Position numbers and translations under genes: made by a program. Shown one piece after another: positions 1 to 9,856 of a stretch of 64,000 bases of DNA. This DNA comes from Zhenpiania hominis. Lineage in GTDB: Bacteria > Bacillota > Clostridia > Peptostreptococcales > Anaerovoracaceae. The notes below the pieces were generated by a model. It saw only the letters and a list, made by a program, of their open reading frames with translations, was not told the DNA's origin and ran no database searches. How positions within the stretch are numbered: position 1 is the first letter of the stretch; each line of letters starts with the position of its first letter. The DNA is taken from positions 1 through 64,000 of the forward strand of contig NZ_JACRYT010000010.1 in the NCBI RefSeq assembly GCF_014333425.1, given 5' to 3'.

Positions 1-243
1 AAACTGACGAAGCAGAGGATATACATAAAGAACCGAGGAAAGATAGAAGCGAGGGATTTCAAGGACAAAGACAGAGGAAAAGGCAGCTATGGTGAATATG
101 CAGAACGGATCATAGAGGAGGCCTGCGAGGGAGCGATTGATTTCAGCATATTTGAGAGGAGAGAGCCTGTTTTCGATGGAAGCAGCGGAACCCAGACACT
201 GATCAGAAGCCTTAGCATGAACAGAGGCATACCGCTAAGCTAG
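1..243 (+). CDS. C-terminal fragment of a probable transposase (5' end outside the window)
   Basis: Frame 1 is open from base 1 to a TAG at 241-243 and gives about 80 residues rich in Lys, Arg and Glu, ending in SMNRGIPLS. I do not recognise the family with confidence. The reason to suspect a transposase is context: the frame ends about 50 bases before the point where the neighbouring repeat gene abruptly loses homology to its own earlier repeats, which is where the end of an insertion element should lie. The start and most of the protein are to the left of the window. It could instead be another gene carried by the same element. Confidence 0.4.
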   Translation, partial: KLTKQRIYIKNRGKIEARDFKDKDRGKGSYGEYAERIIEEACEGAIDFSIFERREPVFDGSSGTQTLIRSLSMNRGIPLS

Positions 244-298
244 ATGATAATCATTTTGGATCTGTCAACCAAAAACTCCACAACAACTTGACACCGCC
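1..298 (+). mobile_element. Right end of an insertion element
   Basis: Homology between the last Cna-B unit of the giant surface gene and its earlier copies stops sharply at about 298/299. Left of that point the sequence carries TGTCAA (263-268) and TTGACA (289-294) as an inverted pair separated by 20 bases, typical of the terminal region of an IS with TG/CA ends. The family was not identified. The exact boundary is between 291 and 298, and a target-site duplication cannot be checked because the left end is outside the window. Confidence 0.5.
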
Positions 299-3200
299 GG
301 AAGTCTTTCCTACATTGACAATCTTTGTCGTGTAGGTAGCGGTATCTTTCGCCTCTCCATCATGATTGTGTATATAGAGATCCGCTTTTTCCGCCGGTTC
401 GCCGCCAATAGTCAGTTCGCGGGCGTAATAGGTGTATTCGATTTCCTTTCCGTCACCGTCTACATCGTATTTCGCCAGGTCATCGAATGTGTCCTTCCAT
501 CCATTTCCGGAATTCAGCGCCAGGGTAACCTGTTTACCGTCAGAGCCTTTTACCGCGTCTTTTGTCTCATCTTTCTCGCCTGTCGTGCGGTACAGTCCTA
601 CTACCACTTCCTTCTGATCCGCGGTTTCCACGCCGCCCCATACCTTCTCAACGTCCAGGGATGTCAGCTGCGTATTGGTGATGTCCAGATCGGTTACCTT
701 ATTTGTGTAGCCGTTCGGCAGTACTTCGTCAACGGTGTAGGTAATCCGCTTTCCGTCCTTGTCATACTCATCCAGATTTTCGAATGTGTATTTCCAGGAT
801 CCTGCCGTGCTGTTGCCCGTAATCTCCTGTCTCTTAACTTCCTTATCGTTCGCGTAAAGGATAACGGTGATCTTTTCCGGACGCTTGTTATCCGCGTTAC
901 CTCCGTCTCTCCATACTTTTTCGCCGGAGATATCGATCTTATCAGTCAGAGTATTGGTGAAGTCGGTTCCATTCTGCGTATCCGCGTATTCGTCGCCGCT
1001 TGTCGCCGCGTCCTTCGGTGTCGGAACGGTTTCTGTCACCTTATACGTGTACTTGTTTCCCTTCTCATCCGCTGCCGGCAGATCGGAGTATGTGTACGTC
1101 CACTTGTCTGTATCCGTATCTTTCCAGGTCGGTTTCACATTCACAGTTTCCGTCTCGCCGCCCTGAATCTGGCGGGTCAGAGTCAGTTCCAATTTGTCCG
1201 GTCTGTTCTGATACGCGTTTCCGTTGTCCACCCAGGTCTTGCTTCCGGTAATGGAAGTCTTTCCTACGTTAACAATCTTTGTCGCGTAAGTAGCCGCCTG
1301 TTCGTTCTCCGAATCATAGTCATATACCTTATAGAGATCCGCTTCTTTAACCGGGTTGCCGCCAATAGTCAGTTCACGGGCGTAATAGGTATATTCGATT
1401 TCCTTTCCGTCACCATCTACATCGTATTTCGCCAGGTCATCGAATGTGCCCTTCCATCCATTTCCGGAATTCAGCGCCAGAGTAATCTGTTTACCGTCAG
1501 AGCCTTTTACCGCGTCTTTTGTCTCATCCTTCTCGCCTGTCGTACGGTACAGTCCCACAACGACTTCTTTCTGAGCGTCTGTTTCCACACCGCCCCATAC
1601 CTTTTCAACATCCAGGGACGTCAGCTGTGTATTGGTGATGGTATTGCCGTTTACCGTCCTACTGTAGCCTTCCGGCAGTACTTCGTCAACGGTGTAGGTA
1701 ATCCGCTTTCCTTCGGTATCGTATTCATCCAGCCCACTGAAGGTATAGCTCCAGGTTTCGTCTGCCGTAGCGTCGCCGCTGTCAATCGTTTTGGTCTTAA
1801 ATTCGGTTCCATTCTTGTAAAGTACAACGGTAATTGAGTCCGGACGCTTGCCATCGGCGTCGTTTCCGTCTCTCCATACTTTTTCACCGGAGATGCTGAT
1901 TTCACCGGTCAGCGTGTTGGTCAGGTTGTTGCCACTCTGGCTCAGCGTATATCTATCATCGCCGCTTACCGGCTTTGGTATCGATTCTTCCACGGTATAA
2001 GTGTACATTTTGCCATCTCTGTCTGTCGCCGGCAGATCTTTGTAAGTGTACGTCCACACGTTGCCGTTTTTCGTCCATTCCGGAGTCGCGTTTACCTTTT
2101 CATTGCCAGCGCTTCCTGCCGCCTGACGGTATAATGTCAGCGTCAGCGTATCCGGTCTGGTCTCATATGTGTCATTATTATCCTTCCAGGTTTTTGTACC
2201 GGTAATATCGATCTTCACAATATTGACGATCTTTGTCTTATTTGCCTGATCATGGTAAACAATGTCATAGATATAGTCTATTGTTTCCTTATTGGCCGGT
2301 TTACCATCTATCGTCAGTTCACGGGCATAATAGGTATAAAGGTTGCCCTTCTTATCGTACTTCGGAAGTCCGGTAAAGTTCCCCTTCCAGGAATTATCCT
2401 TATTCAGGGTTACTGTCTTCTGGCTTCCGTCAGTGTTCTTTACAACATAGTCCTCATCGGTTCCTTTGCTGTCAGTAATTGTGCGGTACAATCCAACTAC
2501 AACATTTGTACCCTTTACAGTGCCGCCCCATACTTTCTCTACGGAATAGCTGACCGCCTCTACGTTTTTGTAGATATAGGACGGGTAGTTTCCTACTTTT
2601 CCAATCTCCGCGTCTTCCTGAACGTATCCGCTCGGTACAGTTTCAATCACTCTGTACTGTGTCTTTCCGTCTTTCAGTTCGCTTCCCGGCATTACTTCCG
2701 GCAGATCGTTCCATACCGCCTTCCAGGATTCGTATTCGTGGAACGGTACATACTGGGATGAAGTTGGATCCATCACTGCTGCGGACGCCGGGGTTCCGTC
2801 TACCGTCACCGGACTGCTGACCGTTTTCCAGCCAGAAGCGGTCTTATACTGCGCGGTAAGTTTGACGGGTGTAGTCTTTCCCGCATTCAGGGTTCCCGGA
2901 TTCCACTGCTTTTCACCGTAGATCTTTGTTGAATTCAGTGTATTCGTAGCCGTCGTTTTCTTATCTGTCGCGGACTTCGGATCATCATAGGTCACAGTAT
3001 ACGTCTTATTATAGGTATCCTCATTCTTAAGCACTGTCTGATCCTGATCGGTATTCAGTTCTCTTGCCCGATAAGTATAATCCTTTCCATTCAGATCCGT
3101 CTTTGGCAGGCCTTCGATGGCCGCCTCAACACTTTTATCGCTGTTGGTTCCATAAAGGGTTATGGTCAGATCCTTTTCTGCTGATTCGTTTGCTGCTTTC

Positions 3201-6200
3201 ACCCTCACATTTTCCCACTTTTGGTTATCGACTGATTTCTGGATTACAAAGGTTGTTTCCCAGTCATAGCCCGTGCGTCCGGTGTCCGGACGGGTATTGT
3301 ACAGGTTGTTATTGTCGCCTTTCCATACTTTCTCAACCGTAATATCCGTAGTCGGCAGACGGTTGGTATGAATTGTTTCGGTGTCTTTAACAGATCCGCT
3401 AACTCCCCATTCGAAGATTCCAGTACTGTACTTGTATTTATATGTAGTCCCGTCATCTTCTATAACCGTAATGTTCTGTGTTGCCTTCGGATCGCTGTTT
3501 CCATACTGAATAGAAACTTCCACTACGCGGTAATCAACCTCATGTTCGTTATCTTCTTTATCCTTGATCCAAGTAGGAAGATTGCTGAAATATCCAGTCT
3601 TCCACGCGTTCGCATCATTGATTCTTCCCGTCTTTGTTGTCTCAAATATGTAATCACTAAATTCCGCGTTGTACGTCTTATCTGACAGCATTGTTCTAAA
3701 GTAGCCGTTATCACCGCCTGCATCCATCCATTTAGCCGCCTCTCCGTCTACTGGCTTATCCGCGGCCTGCAGCTTAAAGGTTACCGTCAGATCCGTTCCC
3801 AGATAGTCATCCGTAATCGTCTTTCCATCCGAATCTACCCACTTCTTTGTAAATGGCTCGGAAGTCTTAATGCTGTTGGTCAGATCCGCCATATTTATAG
3901 CACTCTTTCCATCGTTTGATCCGCTGACAGTTCCATCGGACGGAGTTACATTATACTTTGAATCTGAATCTTTCTGTTCTGTTACCTGATACTTCCAGAC
4001 CATACCGTTAGGCGCGTATTTTTCAAGCTCGTCATTGCCGGTTCCTTTGATTTCATAGGTCCATGTATCGCCGCTCTTTGTCCATTTAATATCATAATCC
4101 GTCTTATTGTTCAGATCCTGATCCATACCATTATCCTGATCTGGCTGTGAATCCGCTGAACGAGTTACGGTCAGTTCAATGTCATCCGGACGGAAGCCGA
4201 AGGCATCACTGTAATCCTGCCATATCTTCTTTCCTTTCAGCGTTACTTTCTCCGTCTCGTTCTGCTGGTTTTTAAAGGTCGCCTGAATTTCAGACTCCGT
4301 TTTCGGCTGCAGTCCTTCGACTTTCACGCCTTCCTGATTGCAAGTCTCTACCTGCAGATCACCTTCTCCCGCATAGGTTTCGTATCCGTTCAGATTTGTC
4401 TTCACTTCCTCAACCGTGTAGATATAAGGAGAGCCATTTGGTGCATAAATATCCAAATTTTCGAAGGTATGTGTCCATTCTACCGGGCTATTTTCATTTT
4501 TCTCATAAGCCTCTTCTACCTCATCGGAAGTCCATATTTCTGTTTTAGAGAAACTTGTATCCTTTACTGTTTCGCCCGTATTGTCTGTATAGGTTCTGGT
4601 CAACTTGAACTCCACTGCCGGATAAGCTTCCGGCTTGTCGTTCTCCATCGGCAGATAAAGGAATTTCTTGATTCCCAAGGATCCCTTCGTACTGTTGTAT
4701 ACGTTATCCATGCGGTAAGTGTGGCTATCTTCCGCGTCGTAAACCTCCGTCCACTCCGGGCTGGTCCAGCCTTCCGGCCAGGTTACATCTTCGTCCAGTT
4801 CATAACTGTACAATTTTCCGTTTTCCGAATTGTATTTCGGCAGCTCTATCGGATGTTCTTCTGTGCTGACAAATTCCGGCGTTCCATTATTAAATTTAAC
4901 AACATTCTCTCCTTCGAACTTGATTTTGAAGACATAGGATCCCTTTGATTTCAGCTTCACCCATTGATCTTCTTTAATGGTCAGTGTCGCAATCTGTTTT
5001 CCGTCACCCGTTTCTCCGCTTACTTTCTGCAGCACTTTGAATGTTACTGTCGGCAAATTTACGTCTTCATATCCGGAAGGCAGGGAGGACCATACCTTCT
5101 GTCCGCGGATGGTTACTGTATCAAAAATGGAATTGATAAAGGTTCCGTCTTCCTGCAACGCATAGTATTTGTCATCAACCTTGATCGTATAATTATTGTC
5201 CTGCTTTTCTTGTACAGTTTCCGTACCAGCCGGATCGCCGTTCATTTCATAAGCAACATCCGCATAGTCAAATTCTTCATCATTAACCTTTGTTTTTTCC
5301 ACGGCATAGTACATAATTTCATAGCCGAGGCTGTCATATTTCGGAACATTATCCAGAGTTACCGTCCAGTACGTGTACTTCTGATTTTCATCTTCCGCTG
5401 TCCACTTATAGTCCTTCTGGAAAATACTCGTCTCTGTTGTAATTTTTCCATCTGCTCCCTGAACATGCTTTACCTGGTAGATATCCAGATAGATGTCCGG
5501 ACGCTGGCCTTCGTTGAAGACATAATCATCCTTCCACTTCTTATACCATTTGATGTCTTTGTTCCCCTGTAGGCGGTTGGTTACATCGACCGTCTGTTTG
5601 TCGCTGTCATGCAGTTCTCCAACCACATAGCTGGTCTGTGTTACGGAAGTCTGATATTTTGTCAGTGCCTCATAAACAGTTTTATAATCCGCTTTCAGCT
5701 CATTCCAGTCAACCACTCTGCCGTCTTGATCAACTACGACTTCCTTGATTTCATAATTTACAATCTTTCCTGTTTTATCGTACTTCGGAAGATTGTAGAA
5801 ATAAATCTCGGAGGTATCATCCGCAAAGGAAATATTCTGGACGGAAGAAACTCCCTTTCCATCCTTATCCTTAATTTCTGTCGGGCTGTTCGGCGCGATA
5901 GTAACGGTATCCGCTGTCTTGTCTCCATAACCTTCTCGTGTAATTTCATAGTAGTCTTCCCTCGCTGTCATTTCTGAGAAGTTCACTTTCATCGCTAGGA
6001 ACAGACTCGCATCATTTAACGCCTCCCTCAGCTCGGAGCGGGTCTTTCCACTGTCCTTTCCGTCCGTCCAGGTCTTAACAGCAGTCAGATCCACATTTCC
6101 AAGTCTGCGGTTGTCTACCGTGTAAATCGATTCATTTTCTACCTTTTCTTTGTAATAAGTCGCTTCATATTTATGTTCTTCTGTCTGGTACTGAATTGTG

Positions 6201-9200
6201 GTGTTCTCATCCGGCTCTTCCGGGTCTTCATAGTTTGGCGCAGTATTGGAATCCAGCAGGTAGTCTGTCAGAGGCACTTTCGTATCGCCTACTTTTTCTT
6301 CCAGAATATACACATCTTCTTCCGGATCCAGATAGCCGATTCCCACCAGCTTGTTCCATACGCCGTTCTCACCCAGAATGGCGGTTCCAATCTGCTGATC
6401 TTTCTCGTATACTTTTCCGTCTTCTTCCGTAGTAATGTTTTTATTTACATAAACATTGACTTTTACCTTTCCGCGATGGGCGGTATCACTGTTGTCCGTC
6501 CATTCTTTACGCACCATGATGCGGTTTCCGCCGTGGCCGTTATAGACAGTGGTCTTATAGTTGCCGTCTTCATCTCTTTCTGTTTTATAAGTCGGAATGT
6601 AGTCTCCCAGATCGCCGGTTTCCAGCAGCGTGTATTCATATACGCAGCCTTCTTCATCGTACTCCGCCAAAGGTTTGACCGTCGCTTTCCAGCTTTCTGT
6701 TTCCTGCGCGTAAATTCCCAGTTTTTTATTTACAAGCGTTTCCTTTGAATCCGGTTCTCCGTCCATTGTAAACTCAGCTACCGGCTCGCCCAGACCTTCT
6801 CCGCTGACCGCACGGTAGATCTTAAAAGTCACTTCCGCGCCTTCCGGAGCATCGATTTTTTCTCCATCCTCACCGACCCATACTTTTTCCACGTCATAGC
6901 GAATCGTGTCCGCGATGGAGTTGATTACAGTCAGCGTTCCTGTTTCTTCATCCGTTGTAGAGTCCGAACGGTACAGAACATTCTTTCCGCTCTGATTCAG
7001 CGTAAAATACAGACCATCTTCCCGTTCTTCCAGGAGGTTCGCGGAATTACCCTGCGTCACTTTACTTTCTACCCAGCGATATTCCAGTTCTCTTCCCAAA
7101 TCGTCATATTTCGGCATTGTACGGGAGAATTTCGTTCCGGACAGATTTTCCGCATAGAAGTCATCTAAAACTTCGACTTCTTTTGTGTTCTGCCAGGTAT
7201 CTTCGCCCTCGTCTGCCGGACGGGACTGAAGCGTTACTTCAACGGCAACATCTTCAAATTCCGCCTGGAAAGCCGCCGCTTTCCAAATTTTTACGCCGTC
7301 TACCGTTACCGTATCCGCAATCCGGTTTGTCAGAGTTCCTCCATTATACAGGAACGTGTTATTATCTTCCCGTACAGCATTGCCTCCGCCGTTATTAACG
7401 GTGTCTCTCACAATGAGCTTTCCATTTTCTTCTACAACCTCTCCGAAGATCTGGTCGTAGCTGTTGGCGTCACCTCCGTCTTTCGCGGTGGAGTCCAGAT
7501 ATTCTCTGGCCACGTAGATGTATTCATACCCTTCCGGGTCATATTTTTCCAGAGTGGGTTCCCCGGTACCAAGAAGGCCTTCCGGTTTTCCGAACTCAAT
7601 GGTCTGCGTCGCATTTCCATCCAGCGTAATCGTCAGGATATCACCCTTAGCATCGCGAACCGGCGCTGCGGAAGTATAGGCTTCACCGCTGCGGAATCTC
7701 CAAAGCTGCACTTCACCTGCCGGACGTTTTTCCTGCGCGTTGTCTACGTCTTCATCATTCCACTTTTTTACCGCTTCATAATCGGTCTTTCCGGTCAGAG
7801 TCAGATACAGCGTTCCGCCATCGTGAATTTTGTTGACAACCGCGCCGTAATTCGGAGCTTCGGAATTGTCATAGGAAATTGCGAAGTAATCCGGCACAAG
7901 GCGCTGAACTTCAACTTTTCCTTCTTCCGTACCCTCTTTTTCTTCTACTCTGTAAGTAATTCTGGAACCATCCAGATTATATTTCCAAAGGTTTCCGTAA
8001 GTCATTTTTGAATTCGGATTTCCATTGGTAAAATTCAGCGTTTCCGTTGGTCCCTTTAATTTTTCGTGAAATTCCTTGTTTTCGCCGCAGGAAGCCATCA
8101 GCTGGAAATGACCTTTCACCGCATCCGCGATTCCGCTCATATCCGTCTTGTTTCCCTGTCTTACTGCGACATCAAACGCGAATTCCGTCTTCAGAACATA
8201 GTACCATCCTGGTTCTGTCAGATCACATTCGTACTTGTCCTTCATCGTGTTCAGATTCTCTTCGGTCACATCCTCTCGATCGTATCCATTTACCGCTTTC
8301 GGATCGACCTTCCATTCAACCTCGAATTCTCTCTGAACACCATACTTGTCCGTATAAATAACCTTTGAAGGCAATTCTTTTATATTGATCGTATACCGAT
8401 TTACGCCATCCAGGTTCGCACTGGCGCTGTCCGACTCCGGAAATCCGTTCTCATCCATATCAAACAGCTTTCCGTTTTCTCCGTTCAGCACGGTCCAGCT
8501 TTCCCAATCTCCATCTTTCTCCTTCATACGGTAAGACAACGTCCAGTAGTCCTCTGCGGCCACGTCCGGACGAAGTCCTTCTTCATCACGATTGTCCGCC
8601 CAGAACACATTCTGTGTAATACCTTCGCCATATGTAATGTCTTTCTCCGCCTCTTCCAGATTTCCTGTGAAGGCATCCAGCACATTAGCAAACACCGCAT
8701 CCATCTTCAGCTGCTTTTTCTCTTTCGCCGGCTCCTGTCCGTCCGCGGACGGCTGCTTACTTTCGTCTTCTACATTATTCTCTTCGCCGACAGGCGCGTT
8801 CTGTTCTTTATCGTTATTTTCTTCATCGTTTGGTGTGTTTTTTTCATCATCCTGCGCTGCTTTTTCCGGCACACTAAGTGACAGGACTTTGCCTTCAAAC
8901 TCAAAGGCTACCTGTTCTGCTTCGTCCCCGTTCTGAGCATCGTCTTTTGCTTCAGTCGCAACGGTAACATCCTCTTTTGTAACTTCGATTTCCACATCTT
9001 TTTCCGCGTTTTCCGGAACCTGGAATTCGATTTTCTGCTTCAGATCATTGCTATCCTGATCCAGGGTAAAGCAGAGGTGAACATCTCCGTTTTCCTGTTT
9101 CTTCATGGAAATCTCCGGAAGTCCTTCTTCCGTCAGCTTCACAGCTTCATCCAGTTGCCCCTCTTCGTTTCGGAACTGGGCAAGGGCGTCCGCTTCTTCT

Positions 9201-9544
9201 TTGTCAAGTCGGATTTCCACATCCGCCGAAGCTGCCGGACCGTTTTTATTAAGAGAAGCTTCGAGCTGGACGTCACCTTTGCTCTCATCCTCCCTCTCTC
9301 CGGTATCCGGGAGCCATTTTACAGAAACAGCCGGATTGTCTCCGTCTTTTTCATCACCCGTTTTCGCGGGCTGCTGTTCTTTCTCTGTTTGATCTGTGTT
9401 TTTTTCTACAGTCTTTTCAACCGTGGTTTCGACGGTACTGTCTGTCGCCGCGGCCACAGCCTGCATCGGCATCATGGTTACCACCATAACCACCGCCAAA
9501 ATCAGGCTTAAAATTCGTTTTTTCTCTTTTACGTTCTTTTTCAT
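251..9544 (-). CDS. Giant Cna-B repeat surface protein, C-terminus lost to an insertion
   Basis: About 3,097 residues from the ATG at 9544, chosen because GAGGTG lies just upstream; an in-frame GTG four codons earlier overlaps that site. A signal peptide (KKRILSLILAVVMVV...AVAA) is followed by an acidic, low-complexity region of about 250 residues. An N-terminal region without recognised repeats comes next. From about residue 585 onward there are roughly 19 Cna-B type beta-sandwich modules, each opening with a pattern like GEKVW or VEKVW and containing LPKYD/LDEYD and YTVDE/YYAREL motifs. Such modules form stiff stalks, often with Lys-Asn isopeptide bonds. No LPXTG-type anchor is present: the frame ends in a 15-residue tail read from the inserted element. 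Unless rescued, the product would be secreted rather than wall-anchored. The protein is probably an adhesin stalk; its ligand is unknown. Confidence 0.85.
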   Translation of the reverse strand: MKKNVKEKKRILSLILAVVMVVTMMPMQAVAAATDSTVETTVEKTVEKNTDQTEKEQQPAKTGDEKDGDNPAVSVKWLPDTGEREDESKGDVQLEASLNKNGPAASADVEIRLDKEEADALAQFRNEEGQLDEAVKLTEEGLPEISMKKQENGDVHLCFTLDQDSNDLKQKIEFQVPENAEKDVEIEVTKEDVTVATEAKDDAQNGDEAEQVAFEFEGKVLSLSVPEKAAQDDEKNTPNDEENNDKEQNAPVGEENNVEDESKQPSADGQEPAKEKKQLKMDAVFANVLDAFTGNLEEAEKDITYGEGITQNVFWADNRDEEGLRPDVAAEDYWTLSYRMKEKDGDWESWTVLNGENGKLFDMDENGFPESDSASANLDGVNRYTINIKELPSKVIYTDKYGVQREFEVEWKVDPKAVNGYDREDVTEENLNTMKDKYECDLTEPGWYYVLKTEFAFDVAVRQGNKTDMSGIADAVKGHFQLMASCGENKEFHEKLKGPTETLNFTNGNPNSKMTYGNLWKYNLDGSRITYRVEEKEGTEEGKVEVQRLVPDYFAISYDNSEAPNYGAVVNKIHDGGTLYLTLTGKTDYEAVKKWNDEDVDNAQEKRPAGEVQLWRFRSGEAYTSAAPVRDAKGDILTITLDGNATQTIEFGKPEGLLGTGEPTLEKYDPEGYEYIYVAREYLDSTAKDGGDANSYDQIFGEVVEENGKLIVRDTVNNGGGNAVREDNNTFLYNGGTLTNRIADTVTVDGVKIWKAAAFQAEFEDVAVEVTLQSRPADEGEDTWQNTKEVEVLDDFYAENLSGTKFSRTMPKYDDLGRELEYRWVESKVTQGNSANLLEEREDGLYFTLNQSGKNVLYRSDSTTDEETGTLTVINSIADTIRYDVEKVWVGEDGEKIDAPEGAEVTFKIYRAVSGEGLGEPVAEFTMDGEPDSKETLVNKKLGIYAQETESWKATVKPLAEYDEEGCVYEYTLLETGDLGDYIPTYKTERDEDGNYKTTVYNGHGGNRIMVRKEWTDNSDTAHRGKVKVNVYVNKNITTEEDGKVYEKDQQIGTAILGENGVWNKLVGIGYLDPEEDVYILEEKVGDTKVPLTDYLLDSNTAPNYEDPEEPDENTTIQYQTEEHKYEATYYKEKVENESIYTVDNRRLGNVDLTAVKTWTDGKDSGKTRSELREALNDASLFLAMKVNFSEMTAREDYYEITREGYGDKTADTVTIAPNSPTEIKDKDGKGVSSVQNISFADDTSEIYFYNLPKYDKTGKIVNYEIKEVVVDQDGRVVDWNELKADYKTVYEALTKYQTSVTQTSYVVGELHDSDKQTVDVTNRLQGNKDIKWYKKWKDDYVFNEGQRPDIYLDIYQVKHVQGADGKITTETSIFQKDYKWTAEDENQKYTYWTVTLDNVPKYDSLGYEIMYYAVEKTKVNDEEFDYADVAYEMNGDPAGTETVQEKQDNNYTIKVDDKYYALQEDGTFINSIFDTVTIRGQKVWSSLPSGYEDVNLPTVTFKVLQKVSGETGDGKQIATLTIKEDQWVKLKSKGSYVFKIKFEGENVVKFNNGTPEFVSTEEHPIELPKYNSENGKLYSYELDEDVTWPEGWTSPEWTEVYDAEDSHTYRMDNVYNSTKGSLGIKKFLYLPMENDKPEAYPAVEFKLTRTYTDNTGETVKDTSFSKTEIWTSDEVEEAYEKNENSPVEWTHTFENLDIYAPNGSPYIYTVEEVKTNLNGYETYAGEGDLQVETCNQEGVKVEGLQPKTESEIQATFKNQQNETEKVTLKGKKIWQDYSDAFGFRPDDIELTVTRSADSQPDQDNGMDQDLNNKTDYDIKWTKSGDTWTYEIKGTGNDELEKYAPNGMVWKYQVTEQKDSDSKYNVTPSDGTVSGSNDGKSAINMADLTNSIKTSEPFTKKWVDSDGKTITDDYLGTDLTVTFKLQAADKPVDGEAAKWMDAGGDNGYFRTMLSDKTYNAEFSDYIFETTKTGRINDANAWKTGYFSNLPTWIKDKEDNEHEVDYRVVEVSIQYGNSDPKATQNITVIEDDGTTYKYKYSTGIFEWGVSGSVKDTETIHTNRLPTTDITVEKVWKGDNNNLYNTRPDTGRTGYDWETTFVIQKSVDNQKWENVRVKAANESAEKDLTITLYGTNSDKSVEAAIEGLPKTDLNGKDYTYRARELNTDQDQTVLKNEDTYNKTYTVTYDDPKSATDKKTTATNTLNSTKIYGEKQWNPGTLNAGKTTPVKLTAQYKTASGWKTVSSPVTVDGTPASAAVMDPTSSQYVPFHEYESWKAVWNDLPEVMPGSELKDGKTQYRVIETVPSGYVQEDAEIGKVGNYPSYIYKNVEAVSYSVEKVWGGTVKGTNVVVGLYRTITDSKGTDEDYVVKNTDGSQKTVTLNKDNSWKGNFTGLPKYDKKGNLYTYYARELTIDGKPANKETIDYIYDIVYHDQANKTKIVNIVKIDITGTKTWKDNNDTYETRPDTLTLTLYRQAAGSAGNEKVNATPEWTKNGNVWTYTYKDLPATDRDGKMYTYTVEESIPKPVSGDDRYTLSQSGNNLTNTLTGEISISGEKVWRDGNDADGKRPDSITVVLYKNGTEFKTKTIDSGDATADETWSYTFSGLDEYDTEGKRITYTVDEVLPEGYSRTVNGNTITNTQLTSLDVEKVWGGVETDAQKEVVVGLYRTTGEKDETKDAVKGSDGKQITLALNSGNGWKGTFDDLAKYDVDGDGKEIEYTYYARELTIGGNPVKEADLYKVYDYDSENEQAATYATKIVNVGKTSITGSKTWVDNGNAYQNRPDKLELTLTRQIQGGETETVNVKPTWKDTDTDKWTYTYSDLPAADEKGNKYTYKVTETVPTPKDAATSGDEYADTQNGTDFTNTLTDKIDISGEKVWRDGGNADNKRPEKITVILYANDKEVKRQEITGNSTAGSWKYTFENLDEYDKDGKRITYTVDEVLPNGYTNKVTDLDITNTQLTSLDVEKVWGGVETADQKEVVVGLYRTTGEKDETKDAVKGSDGKQVTLALNSGNGWKDTFDDLAKYDVDGDGKEIEYTYYARELTIGGEPAEKADLYIHNHDGEAKDTATYTTKIVNVGKTSGGVKLLWSFWLTDPK
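299..2560 (-). repeat. Three-module Cna-B repeat unit, about 960 bp period
   Basis: The 3' part of the giant gene is built from a three-module unit: a VEKVWGG module, a TGxKTW module and an SGEKVW module. VEKVWGG modules start near 2540, 1610 and 650 on the minus strand. The two copies closest to the 3' end are nearly identical at DNA level (for example around 402-450 and 1362-1410, offset 960), while the copy at about 2300-2540 is more diverged. The third unit is cut at base 298. High identity suggests recent expansion by unequal recombination. Confidence 0.8.
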
Positions 9545-9609
9545 TACACACCTCACCGATCATGATTTCCTATTTGCAAAATGCAAAAATAGTTTTGTAA
9601 TTATGACCT

Positions 9610-9642
9610 ATTATACAGACCTCCAATTACATTTCAGTTACA
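9610..9642 (-). promoter_or_regulatory. Promoter of giant surface gene with WalR-type direct repeat at -35
   Basis: On the minus strand a consensus TATAAT (9610-9615) lies 66 bases upstream of the ATG. No good -35 hexamer is present. Instead TGTAAC-N5-TGTAAT occupies 9626-9642, ten bases upstream of the -10. This matches the published WalR (YycF) consensus TGTWAH-N5-TGTWAH exactly. A further TGTGAA half-site follows upstream. The second surface gene has the same geometry. Confidence 0.55.
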
Positions 9643-9653
9643 TTTCACAGTTT

Positions 9654-9690
9654 GAACAAACTTTTTTCAAATTTTTATTCAAATTTGTTC
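9654..9690. other. AT-rich intergenic inverted repeat
   Basis: The 300-base gap between the two surface genes contains, besides the promoter and terminator listed separately, an inverted repeat GAACAAA (9654-9660) / TTTGTTC (9684-9690) in very AT-rich DNA, followed on the plus strand by a T run. It may be a weak terminator or simply AT-rich sequence. I see no gene in the gap. Confidence 0.3.
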
Positions 9691-9769
9691 TTTTTTCTGT
9701 AACACGGTCAAATGCCAGCACCAGATCACAGAGATCCGGACAAAAAAACTAGGCAAATGAATTTTAACG

Positions 9770-9797
9770 AAAAAGAAGGAGCCGGGGCTTCTTTTTG
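9770..9797 (-). terminator. Intrinsic terminator after the second surface gene
   Basis: A hairpin with core AGCC/GGCT extended by AAAAAGAAG against CTTCTTTTT sits about 60 bases past the stop of the gene that ends at 9857. Read on the minus strand it finishes in a T run; the symmetry makes it potentially bidirectional. Confidence 0.7.
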
Positions 9798-9856
9798 ACC
9801 CAGGATCCTTCTTTGTTTTCAGGCTATGCCTGTTTCACAGCCGCTTTCCTGCTATT

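Noticed and set aside
362..9511. Many long plus-strand open frames opposite the giant surface gene
   Set aside because: They mirror the repeats of the minus-strand gene, have hydrophobic or Arg/Ser-rich composition typical of antisense translation, and lack ribosome-binding sites.
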